Source: an uncultured Bacteroidales bacterium (GTDB taxonomy: Bacteria > Bacteroidota > Bacteroidia > Bacteroidales > Bacteroidaceae). From it: a DNA stretch of 64,000 nt. The stretch lies in the NCBI GenBank assembly GCA_902801325.1, contig CADCHQ010000001.1, positions 331,701 through 395,700 of the forward strand, in the 5' to 3' direction. Within the stretch, counting starts at the first letter, position 1. Every line of letters begins with the position of its first letter. Shown piece by piece: positions 35,942-43,901 of this stretch. The notes beneath the pieces were generated by a model. That model ran no database searches, was not told the DNA's origin, and saw only the letters and a program-made list of their open reading frames with translations. Both the position numbers and the translations under genes were made by a program.

Positions 35942-36895
35942 TTGAACATTATTGATTTAATCAACAATAAGACCAGCGTTCCATTCTCCTTCGAGGTGCT
36001 TCCACCTTTGAAGGGGACTGGAACGGAAGGCCTGTTCCAGACCATCGACCAGTTGCGTCAGTTTCAGCCGCGATACATTAATATTACGGCCCATCGCAGT
36101 GAATATGTTTATCGTGAATTGCCCAATGGACTGATGCAACGCTTGCGCGTGCGTCGTCGTCCAGGCAGTATTGCTATTGCCGCAGCTATACAACGGCGCT
36201 ATGACATTCCCGTCGTTCCTCATCTTGTATGCAGTGGTAACACTCGGGAAGATTTGGAATACACGCTTATAGACTTGCAGTTTTTGGGTATCAGCGACTT
36301 ATTAATTCTGCGAGGGGATAAAGCTAGGGATGAAAAGAAATTTGAACCCACAGGAGACGGCCCGAGTCATGCAACGGAACTCATCGAACAAGTAAACCGA
36401 TTCAATCAAGGTGAATTCTATGATGGTTCTCCCATATCAAATCCTGGTCCTCAATTCCATTTTGGTGTGGCATGCTATCCTGAGAAACATGAGGAGGCCG
36501 CCAATTTGGAAGCCGACATGGAAGTCTTGAAACGCAAGGTCGATATGGGAGCAGAATATGCTGTAACGCAGCTGTTCTATGACAATCAGAAGTATTTCCG
36601 CTTTCTGGCTCGTGCTCGTGAGATGGGTATTACTATTCCCATTATACCTGGCATTAAGCCACTTACCAAGCGTGGTCAGCTCAGCATGATACCGAAGACC
36701 TTCCATTGCGACTTGCCCGAGCCTTTGAATAAGGATGTTCTTCGTTGCCAAACCGATGAGCAAGTGCGCCAAGTGGGCATAGAATGGGCAGTCAATCAGT
36801 GTCAAGAGTTATTGCGGCAGGGTGTGCCTAACCTGCATTTCTACACAGTAGGAACTGCAGACAGCATTAAAGAAATAGCGAAGAGAATATATTAA
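35942..36895 (+). CDS. metF: 5,10-methylenetetrahydrofolate reductase, TTG start (317 aa)
   Basis: A flavoprotein that makes 5-methyl-THF for methionine synthesis. VPFSFEVLPPLKGTGTEGLF carries the N-terminal catalytic Glu, ITAHRSEYVYRELPNG, LILRGDK (the RGD loop), YAVTQLFYDNQKYFRF (FAD-binding Tyr/Phe) and IIPGIKPLT are family marks. The reading frame has no ATG: an in-frame TAA lies just upstream at 35927-35929 and the first plausible initiation codon is TTG, which places SFEVLPP at the normal distance from the N-terminus. It is 40 nt after the lipoprotein gene and 2 nt before holB. Confidence 0.92.
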   Translation: MNIIDLINNKTSVPFSFEVLPPLKGTGTEGLFQTIDQLRQFQPRYINITAHRSEYVYRELPNGLMQRLRVRRRPGSIAIAAAIQRRYDIPVVPHLVCSGNTREDLEYTLIDLQFLGISDLLILRGDKARDEKKFEPTGDGPSHATELIEQVNRFNQGEFYDGSPISNPGPQFHFGVACYPEKHEEAANLEADMEVLKRKVDMGAEYAVTQLFYDNQKYFRFLARAREMGITIPIIPGIKPLTKRGQLSMIPKTFHCDLPEPLNKDVLRCQTDEQVRQVGIEWAVNQCQELLRQGVPNLHFYTVGTADSIKEIAKRIY

Positions 36896-36897
36896 AT

Positions 36898-38013
36898 ATG
36901 CAGATAATCGGACAGGAAGAAACGTTACGTCAACTGACCACGATGGTTGATCAAGGACGATTGCCTCACGCCCTCATGCTTTTTGGTCCTGCAGGGTCTG
37001 GGAAACTGGCTATTGCCCTTGCGTTGGCTCGCTATATTCTTTGTCAGCATCCTCAAAACGGAGAACCCTGTCAGCAATGTCCTGCTTGCCATATGACAGC
37101 CCAGTGGGCTCATCCCGATCTCCACTTCTCTTTCCCTCTCTTCAAGCAAAAACCCAATGACCAGCCTATTAGTGACGACCATATTACTGAATGGCGTGAA
37201 CAAATCAGTAGGACTCCCTATTTTACTGCCAACGATTGGCTGGCCGACTTGCAAGGTGAGAATCAACAATTGCAAATCTATGTGAGTGAAAGTGATGCCT
37301 TGCAACACAAACTTTCACTCAAACCCAGTCAGGGAGGTTGTCGTGTTGTTATCATATGGTTGCCTGAGAAGATGCCACCACCCACTGCCAACAAACTGCT
37401 GAAACTCATTGAGGAACCTCCTTCGCGTACCCATTTCATCATGGTTTCGCAAGAACCTGAGCAAGTACTTGGAACCATTCTCAGTCGAACACAACGGCTA
37501 CGGGTGCCCGCCTTAAGTGAGGAAGTCATTGCCCAGGCGCTCGTGGAGCATCATGGCTTGGCACAGGAGGATGCACAAAATTTGGCGCATATAGCACAAG
37601 GCAGTTATACCGAAGCCTTGTCTCTCGTGCAAGCCACTGCCGACCAGCATGAGTTTTTCGATCTTTTCGTTCAACTTATGCGCCTTTGTTATATGCGTAA
37701 GGCTAAGGAAATGCGACAATGGGCTGACGATGTAGCCTCTTTGGGACGTGAACGTCAGAAACACATGCTTGAATATTGCCAACGATTGGTGCGTGAGAAC
37801 TTTATACACAACTTCCGAAATTCTCAACTCAACTATATGACTGTCGAAGAACAGGCCTTTGCCAAGAACTTCGCACGCTTCATCAACGAACGCAATGTGA
37901 TTCCTCTTATGGAAGAACTCGCCACCTGTCAGGCAGAAATTGAACAAAATGTCAATGCGAAGATGGTCTTCTTTGACCTTGCCCTTAAAGTGGTAGTATT
38001 ACTTAAACGTTAA
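36898..38013 (+). CDS. holB: DNA polymerase III subunit delta' (371 aa)
   Basis: An AAA+ clamp-loader component. MLFGPAGSGKLAIALALARY is the Walker A motif, CQHPQNGEPCQQCPAC holds the four zinc-binding cysteines, and ILSRTQRLRVPAL is the SRC/arginine-finger motif with the usual Cys replaced by Thr. The protein is slightly longer than E. coli HolB, with a helical C-terminal collar domain. It is tightly linked to metF (2 nt) and ricT. Confidence 0.9.
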   Translation: MQIIGQEETLRQLTTMVDQGRLPHALMLFGPAGSGKLAIALALARYILCQHPQNGEPCQQCPACHMTAQWAHPDLHFSFPLFKQKPNDQPISDDHITEWREQISRTPYFTANDWLADLQGENQQLQIYVSESDALQHKLSLKPSQGGCRVVIIWLPEKMPPPTANKLLKLIEEPPSRTHFIMVSQEPEQVLGTILSRTQRLRVPALSEEVIAQALVEHHGLAQEDAQNLAHIAQGSYTEALSLVQATADQHEFFDLFVQLMRLCYMRKAKEMRQWADDVASLGRERQKHMLEYCQRLVRENFIHNFRNSQLNYMTVEEQAFAKNFARFINERNVIPLMEELATCQAEIEQNVNAKMVFFDLALKVVVLLKR

Positions 38014-38049
38014 CACCTAATCAGCGCTAAGCGCTTTAAACATAATAAA

Positions 38050-39147
38050 ATGGAATACGAATATAAATGCGGCAATTGCCAGCGTGGACTCTCTGCCAGT
38101 GGATGTGGAAAAGACGAATGCCAACTCAACGTCCATGATTATCTGGCAGACTTGCCCGACAATCAAGCCGCAACAGACCTCGTTGAAGTGCAATTCAAGA
38201 ACACCCGTAAGGGATTCTACCATAACGACAACCATCTTCATCTTCAGAAAGGTGACATCGTAGCTGTTGAGGCTTCTCCAGGTCACGACATAGGTATTGT
38301 CACCCTTACAGGTCGACTTGTTCCCCTGCAAATGAAGAAGGCTTACCTTAAACCTGGTGAGGAACTTAAACGCATCTATCGTATTGCACGTCCTACTGAT
38401 ATGGAGAAATACCGCGAAGCCAAGGCACGTGAACATAGTACGATGATACAGTCTCGACAAGCTGCAAAGGAACTCGGATTGGAAATGAAGATAGGTGATG
38501 TTGAGTATCAGGGCGATGGCAATAAGGCCATCTTCTACTACATTGCCGAAGGTCGTGTCGATTTCCGTCAACTCATTAAGGTGTTGGCAGAGATGTTTCA
38601 CGTTCGCATCGAGATGCGACAGATTGGTGTGCGACAAGAAGCTGGTCGTATTGGTGGCTTTGGCCCTTGCGGTCGCGAGCTTTGTTGTGCCACCTTCATC
38701 CGTTCTTTCCAAAGTGTAGGCACTGCAGCTGCTCGCTTTCAGGATGTGAGCCTCAATCCCCAGAAGTTGGCAGGCCAGTGTGCCAAACTTAAGTGCTGCA
38801 TGAATTATGAGGTTGACCAGTACATTGAGGCTGGCCGTCGTCTGCCCAGTCGCGAAGTCGTTCTGCAAGTCATGGACGGTGATTACTATTATTTTAAAGC
38901 CGACATCCTTTCAGGTCAAGTCACCTATAGCAGCGACAAACACCTTGCTGCCAATTTAACCACCATACCTGCCCAGCGAGCTCTTGACATTATAGAAATG
39001 AATCGTCGAGGCGAGAAACCGAACTCGTTGGAGGAGGGTGGAAGAAAGGCTGCTCCCCGTCCCATCGACCTTGCCGCTCAGGACGACCTTCATCGCTTCG
39101 ACAAGAAGAAAAAGAAAAAACGCAAACCCAGAGGCGATCAGCCATGA
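38050..39147 (+). CDS. ricT: PSP1/RicT-family regulatory iron-sulfur protein (365 aa)
   Basis: A PSP1 C-terminal domain (YaaT/RicT). GFGPCGRELCCATF and QCAKLKCCMNYEVDQY hold the cysteine cluster that is ligand to an Fe-S centre in RicT-type proteins of the RNA-processing/phosphorelay complex. An N-terminal MEYEYKCGNCQRGLSASGCG adds a further Cys group, and the C-terminus is a Lys-rich tail (KKKKKKRKPRG). It partners with RicA/RicF in Bacillus, but the Bacteroidota role is untested. It overlaps gldH by 4 nt, a pairing common in this phylum. Confidence 0.88.
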   Translation: MEYEYKCGNCQRGLSASGCGKDECQLNVHDYLADLPDNQAATDLVEVQFKNTRKGFYHNDNHLHLQKGDIVAVEASPGHDIGIVTLTGRLVPLQMKKAYLKPGEELKRIYRIARPTDMEKYREAKAREHSTMIQSRQAAKELGLEMKIGDVEYQGDGNKAIFYYIAEGRVDFRQLIKVLAEMFHVRIEMRQIGVRQEAGRIGGFGPCGRELCCATFIRSFQSVGTAAARFQDVSLNPQKLAGQCAKLKCCMNYEVDQYIEAGRRLPSREVVLQVMDGDYYYFKADILSGQVTYSSDKHLAANLTTIPAQRALDIIEMNRRGEKPNSLEEGGRKAAPRPIDLAAQDDLHRFDKKKKKKRKPRGDQP

Positions 39148-39617
39148 AGTCAGCAAACGCCCTTCGATTACGATATTTAGCCTTATTCGTTACAGTCGTC
39201 ATCCTATTTGTCGCCTGTGACACAACCACGCCATATCACCATTATGAGCCTTTATCTTCTGATGGATGGGCTCGTACTGATACTCTTCATTTCCAGCTGC
39301 CCCCAGCACCCAGTCAAGGCATGTATACCCTCTATGTTGGCTTACGCTGGTCTCCTCAGTTCCCTTACGAAGGATTTTGGCTTGTGGTTGATACTCAAAG
39401 TCCCTTCTTTCATACGGACACACTATATTTCCATACAGCTCAGCCCGATGGCCTGTCCACAGGTCAAGGTATAAGGCTTCGGCAATCGGAACAACCTCTT
39501 TTTCGTATAGCCCTTCAGGAAGGTCAATCAATATCAGTCAATTTGCGTCACATCATGCACCGTGAAGTGCTTCCCGCGCTTTCTGATGTGGGAGTACGCA
39601 TGGAAAAAGTCCGATAA
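39144..39617 (+). CDS. gldH: Gliding-motility-type lipoprotein GldH (157 aa)
   Basis: A short lipoprotein with a signal segment YLALFVTVVILFVACD (lipobox VACD-like, Cys near 26), then YHHYEPLSSDGWARTDTLHF, a typical GldH start. GldH is needed for gliding and secretion in Flavobacterium; in non-gliding Bacteroidales it stays widespread and may act in cell-envelope assembly. It overlaps ricT by 4 nt and precedes the 1368-residue gene by 3 nt. Confidence 0.85.
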   Translation: MKSANALRLRYLALFVTVVILFVACDTTTPYHHYEPLSSDGWARTDTLHFQLPPAPSQGMYTLYVGLRWSPQFPYEGFWLVVDTQSPFFHTDTLYFHTAQPDGLSTGQGIRLRQSEQPLFRIALQEGQSISVNLRHIMHREVLPALSDVGVRMEKVR

Positions 39618-39620
39618 TAA

Positions 39621-42600
39621 ATGAAGAGATTAAGCCTCATACTGATACTGCAATTGTTCGTTGCATTTGCTTGGTCGCAGAATGATACCACATTCTGTGC
39701 TAGAATCGTTGAGGCGGAATCTGATGAACCCATACCTTTGGTTGGCGTTTATGTTGCCAACGATAATACCACCCTCACCAACTTTGAAGGCGAATTTTGC
39801 ATTACTGCCCAACCGGACGACACCATCCGCTTTTCCTGTGCCGGACGCAAGACGCTCTACATCAGAGCCGACCAACTGCCGGCGACCATCAAGATGGAAA
39901 TGCTTGCCAGTTCATTGTCGGAGGTGACCGTGAAGGGTTACGAAGGCACGTTGATGCAAATCTCAAAGAAGATGGAGAAGGCCTTCAATAGTAAACGACG
40001 GAAAACGTCGCGATACTTTTATCGGCAAACTCAGGTAATAGGATTATGGCAAGATATTGTGGAGGCATTTGTTGATGCGAAGTCGAGTGTCAACTTGAGA
40101 GACCTCCAGTTTGTGAGTGGGCGACATGGCAGTCTTACGCGTCAACAATGGGAGAAGTCGGGCATTAGCTATATGAACCTTCATCATGTGATGGAGCTAG
40201 GTCCAATGACGCGAGAGGCACATTTCTGGAACTCCCTTCTTGCACCGCTTATTAGTAAGGAAGACTTTGGGAAGAACCTTAGAGCCGCCAATGGCAAGAT
40301 ATTTGATGTAAACTCAAAGTTCTTCGGCTATGATTACTACCAGCGGGTTTATAACATCTCGATAACAAACCTCGATGACGAGGACGGACAGCATCTCTAC
40401 CGTATCGATTTGGCGCGTCGTGAAGACTTGCAGACGGTTTTCCCGCTCATGACTGGTACACTCTATGTCGATCGTTCCTCCCTGCGCGTGATGGCCTTTG
40501 ACGGAAAGGTGGAGAACCTGACCATAGAGTTCCGACGTACTGAATTGGAAAGCCCGCTAATGGCTCCTGTTGCCCTCAACTTCCACATCGACTATCGCTA
40601 TGATCATGACTATCCTGAAGTGGCCGATTTGGGTATGCATGTAGAGTTTTCGCATTTCATGAGTCGCACTTTAGTGTTCAATGTCGAAGAACAAAAGAAT
40701 GTCAAGAAGAGTAATAAGAAGTCCAAGGCCGAGGCTGGGGAGAACATGTTGGTTGGCATTGCCAAGGTTGGCTATGATTCTATCTTTTGGGCCAACAACG
40801 AAGTTATTAAGCGTACTGCCGACGAGCAACGTATAGCCCAGAATACAGTTGAACGTGAACAAGCAGTTATCGATTCGGCACATGCAGCTCGTCAGGCCTT
40901 GCCTCCATTGGAGCGACTAACCGATCGCCTAACACGCTTTGGACAAGCTGTTCCTCAGGAAAAGGTCTTTGTACAGATGGACAACACCTGCTATTTTCTT
41001 GGAGACACCATCTGGTTCTCAGCATTTACTCGTCGTACAGACATCGGAAAGCCCAGCCGAATCAGTCGTGTGCTTTACGTTGAGCTGTTGAACCATGATG
41101 GATATCTTGTCGAACGCAAGTTGGTGGAGATGCTCCATGGACGCGGTAGTGGATATTTTGCATTGCCCGACACCCTGTATAGTGGATATTTTGAGTTGCG
41201 AGCTTATACCAAATGGCAACTCAACTGGGGACAAACGGAACACAACCATGTCAAAGAGACTGAGGACAGGTTTTTTAATAAGGCGATGGCTCAGGAATAC
41301 TTCCGTGACTATGAAAAACTTTATAGCAGAGTCTTTCCCGTCTATGACAAGCCCAGAGAACAAGGCGACTTTGTTCGTGATATGACGCTTCGTCCTTTGC
41401 GTCGTCAGTTCAAAAACGAAGCACCTCCTCCCGAACTTATGCTCTCCCTCTTTCCAGAAGGTGGAAACGTTGTGGTTGGTATGCCTTGTCGAGTGGCCTT
41501 CGAGGCTGCACTCTCCGATGGGGAGTATTGCGAAGGGACGGTGTCCCTTCTAATGAAAAATGAAAAAATAAAAATTAAAAATGATGAGAATGAGGACGTG
41601 ACTGAGGTGATGACGGAGAACAGAGGCCGAGGGGCGTTCACCTTCACGCCTGAGGAAGGAAAGTCCTACGAAGCCGTATTCACTTCATCGGATGGTAAGA
41701 CGGCTAAGCAGAAGATAAAGGACATAGGGAAGGAGGGTGTCAGTCTGCAAGTCAATCGACAAGGTGACGAATGGGTGTTCAACATTCACACGAACCTCGA
41801 GAAACCATTAGGCCTTACTATTATGCACGAAGGGGTAACATCCCGCTTCGCTCAAATTAAAAATGAAAAAATAAAAATTAAAAATGAGGAGTTAAATGGA
41901 GGAATCAATCAGGTAACCATCTTCGACGAGGAAGGTCGCGTGTGGGCCGATCGGCTATTCTTCGTCACCAAGCCTGAACTGACAAAACCGACCATTGCCG
42001 TTTCGGGACTGAAAGAAGAATATAAGCCGTTCGAGCCCATCGTACTCGATGTCAAATGTCAAGTGGAAAATGTAAATACTCCCCTCCTTAACAGGGAGGG
42101 GACGGGGGTGAGTCTAGCCGTTCGCGATGCAGTCCATCAGGATAATACCTTCGACTCGGGTAATATCATGACGGAGATGCTTCTTTCATCTGAGATTAAG
42201 GGTTTCGTTCCCCAGCCCGAATGGTTCTTTGAGATAGATGATAACGAGCATCGCCGAGGTCTTGACTTGCTCATGATGACACAAGGTTGGCGTCGCTTCT
42301 CGTGGCAAGATATGGCCGTTGCAGGGTTGTGGGACATCACTTACCCCAGCGAGCACACCCAGATGGTGACTGGTTCGGTCAACAACTACTATGTCGATGA
42401 ACCCATCGATGAGGCACCTGACTTTGCTTCGCTCCAGTCCGACCCAATGAAGAAAAGTGACTTCACTTCGTTCAGTGCAGCTGGAGGTGACAATGTCGTG
42501 GGCGATTTTGATGCAGTGGTCGAAGCCGGTAGAGGTTTTGCCACCAACGGCAGGGCCAATAAGGCACGCAATCCCAGATTCTTGCGTCACAGCAACTTGA

Positions 42601-43727
42601 AGCGTGAGGTAACAGTTCACGCCGAGTTTGTTCCCATTGGTGGTGGTAAAGGTATCGAGGGCGAAGCCATGACTAAGCAAGGTCAGTTCAAGATGGACCT
42701 GCCCCGTTTCTATGGCGATTGTGTATTTTTCCTTACGGCCGCAGACACCACCAAATGGGGCAAGAAACGTCCCCTCATGCTCAAGAAATATGCCAACCAC
42801 GAATGGATACAGATGGAGGACGACGAATACGCCCGTTTCCACGAGGATGCAGAGTTCTATGTTCGTCTTCACTACCCTTATCCTCATTGGGTGAAGCCAT
42901 ATACTTATTATCAGACTCACAGTCCCGCATATTCGGAAGGGAAACTCGACGCCCGTCTCCTCACCGATGGAACCCAACTGCTGAATGAAGTCACCATTCG
43001 TGCCCGCCGCAACCGGCTCAATCGCATCGACCTTCACAAGCCCGTCTATGTCATTGATGCCTACGAGGCTGGCAATATAGCTATGGATGCGGGGCTCATA
43101 ACCTCCTTGCATTCGGGCGAGAGTAATGGCAGTGGTAATTGGGGAATAGGAAGAACCTCTGAGATAGCTCGGGCTGTCACGAACTATCTGGTTAGCGATA
43201 TGGATATGAATCGCCATTTCGACACCTCGCTCTATTTCGACTCGCTCAAGTACGAGGCATTCTATCCCAACCGATACGATAATCCATATTGGGTCAACGA
43301 AACCGTATCTCCTGGCACTTACCGCACCTACAGCCGTCTGGAATACATCGATAAAATCTACATCTATTCCGATTATTCGCCTCGTCTCGAGGGTTCAGAG
43401 CGTTTCAGTCAGAGCAACCAACCTAGTGTGGATGTTTCCTTGCATGCCTATCCCGACAGGAGTCGTCGTGTCACCTATCGTGATCGTCGTTATATTCTTC
43501 ATGGTTTCGCCTTTCAGGAAGATTTCTACCATCCCGACTATAAACGAAACCCTCCAAAGGAAGGACAAAAGGATTATCGTCGCACCCTCTATTGGAACCC
43601 CGATCTACAACTCGACAAGGATGGCCGTGCCCACGTTACATTGTTCAATAACAGCCAGAAGACTCGCATTCAGGTCGAGGCAAATGGTATGACAAGCGAG
43701 GGCGGCTTTTTATATAATAAAAAATAA
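39621..43727 (+). CDS. Large secreted envelope protein with carboxypeptidase-regulatory and MG2-like domains (1368 aa)
   Basis: Signal MKRLSLILILQLFVAFAWSQ, then a CarboxypepD_reg-like domain (VEAESDEPIPLVGVYVANDN), a long Bacteroidota-specific middle, and a macroglobulin-like (MG2/A2M-N) stretch near residues 450-550 (VFVQMDNTCYFLGDTIWFSAFTR). The ~1368-residue chain ends with YRRTLYWNPDLQLDKDG, AHVTLFNNSQKTRIQVEANG, typical of TonB-plug-lacking, transthyretin-like envelope proteins. It is unusual in carrying at least three short repeat-derived insertions in frame: Lys-rich KNEKIKIKN blocks near residues 643 and 747 and VNTPLLNREGTGVS near 818. It is last in the plus-strand operon. Confidence 0.8.
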   Translation: MKRLSLILILQLFVAFAWSQNDTTFCARIVEAESDEPIPLVGVYVANDNTTLTNFEGEFCITAQPDDTIRFSCAGRKTLYIRADQLPATIKMEMLASSLSEVTVKGYEGTLMQISKKMEKAFNSKRRKTSRYFYRQTQVIGLWQDIVEAFVDAKSSVNLRDLQFVSGRHGSLTRQQWEKSGISYMNLHHVMELGPMTREAHFWNSLLAPLISKEDFGKNLRAANGKIFDVNSKFFGYDYYQRVYNISITNLDDEDGQHLYRIDLARREDLQTVFPLMTGTLYVDRSSLRVMAFDGKVENLTIEFRRTELESPLMAPVALNFHIDYRYDHDYPEVADLGMHVEFSHFMSRTLVFNVEEQKNVKKSNKKSKAEAGENMLVGIAKVGYDSIFWANNEVIKRTADEQRIAQNTVEREQAVIDSAHAARQALPPLERLTDRLTRFGQAVPQEKVFVQMDNTCYFLGDTIWFSAFTRRTDIGKPSRISRVLYVELLNHDGYLVERKLVEMLHGRGSGYFALPDTLYSGYFELRAYTKWQLNWGQTEHNHVKETEDRFFNKAMAQEYFRDYEKLYSRVFPVYDKPREQGDFVRDMTLRPLRRQFKNEAPPPELMLSLFPEGGNVVVGMPCRVAFEAALSDGEYCEGTVSLLMKNEKIKIKNDENEDVTEVMTENRGRGAFTFTPEEGKSYEAVFTSSDGKTAKQKIKDIGKEGVSLQVNRQGDEWVFNIHTNLEKPLGLTIMHEGVTSRFAQIKNEKIKIKNEELNGGINQVTIFDEEGRVWADRLFFVTKPELTKPTIAVSGLKEEYKPFEPIVLDVKCQVENVNTPLLNREGTGVSLAVRDAVHQDNTFDSGNIMTEMLLSSEIKGFVPQPEWFFEIDDNEHRRGLDLLMMTQGWRRFSWQDMAVAGLWDITYPSEHTQMVTGSVNNYYVDEPIDEAPDFASLQSDPMKKSDFTSFSAAGGDNVVGDFDAVVEAGRGFATNGRANKARNPRFLRHSNLKREVTVHAEFVPIGGGKGIEGEAMTKQGQFKMDLPRFYGDCVFFLTAADTTKWGKKRPLMLKKYANHEWIQMEDDEYARFHEDAEFYVRLHYPYPHWVKPYTYYQTHSPAYSEGKLDARLLTDGTQLLNEVTIRARRNRLNRIDLHKPVYVIDAYEAGNIAMDAGLITSLHSGESNGSGNWGIGRTSEIARAVTNYLVSDMDMNRHFDTSLYFDSLKYEAFYPNRYDNPYWVNETVSPGTYRTYSRLEYIDKIYIYSDYSPRLEGSERFSQSNQPSVDVSLHAYPDRSRRVTYRDRRYILHGFAFQEDFYHPDYKRNPPKEGQKDYRRTLYWNPDLQLDKDGRAHVTLFNNSQKTRIQVEANGMTSEGGFLYNKK
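41552..41588. repeat. AT-rich repeat inside the 1368-residue gene (copy 1)
   Basis: The core atgaaaaaataaaaattaaa also occurs 300 bp downstream and resembles the intergenic attaaaa repeats near 19090. It is translated as MKNEKIKIKND without breaking the frame. Confidence 0.7.
41854..41890. repeat. AT-rich repeat inside the 1368-residue gene (copy 2)
   Basis: Same core as copy 1, flanked by atta, translated as IKNEKIKIKNEEL in the same reading phase. The identity at DNA level (about 27 bp) is far above that of the surrounding gene, so insertion of a mobile or slipped repeat is likely. Confidence 0.7.
42079..42114. repeat. GC-rich palindromic element inside the 1368-residue gene
   Basis: cccctccttaacagggagggg is a perfect stem with a short loop, followed by acgggggtgag, the same layout as the copies in sufS and between genes. 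It is translated as TPLLNREGTGVSL. Confidence 0.75.
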
Positions 43728-43756
43728 TCCAGATTATTATCTTCAAAAAGAAGTTG

Positions 43757-43866
43757 GACAACCATCCCAAGATGATTGCCCAAGCATGATGCATAGGTCG
43801 TACAACCTTGAACCATAGATTGGGCAACCTCAGGCCATAGGTTGTGCAATCTGTTATACCTATATT
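43757..43866. repeat. 22-bp periodic array between the 1368-residue gene and relA (5 units)
   Basis: Units begin at 43757, 43779, 43801, 43823 and 43845. The central ones are cccaagcatgatgcataggt, tacaaccttgaaccatagat and ggcaacctcaggccataggt. Adjacent units pair: agattg...caatct and caacct...aggttg are nested around one centre. It lies between convergent genes and could form a bidirectional hairpin. Confidence 0.8.
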
Positions 43867-43901
43867 ATATATATGTAATGGGGAGTTCCGTTTCAGCCTC
43901 G

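Noticed and set aside
42186..43217. 343-codon minus-strand open frame
   Set aside because: Lies entirely opposite the 1368-residue gene, which has a clear signal peptide and domains; no motif is seen in the antisense translation.
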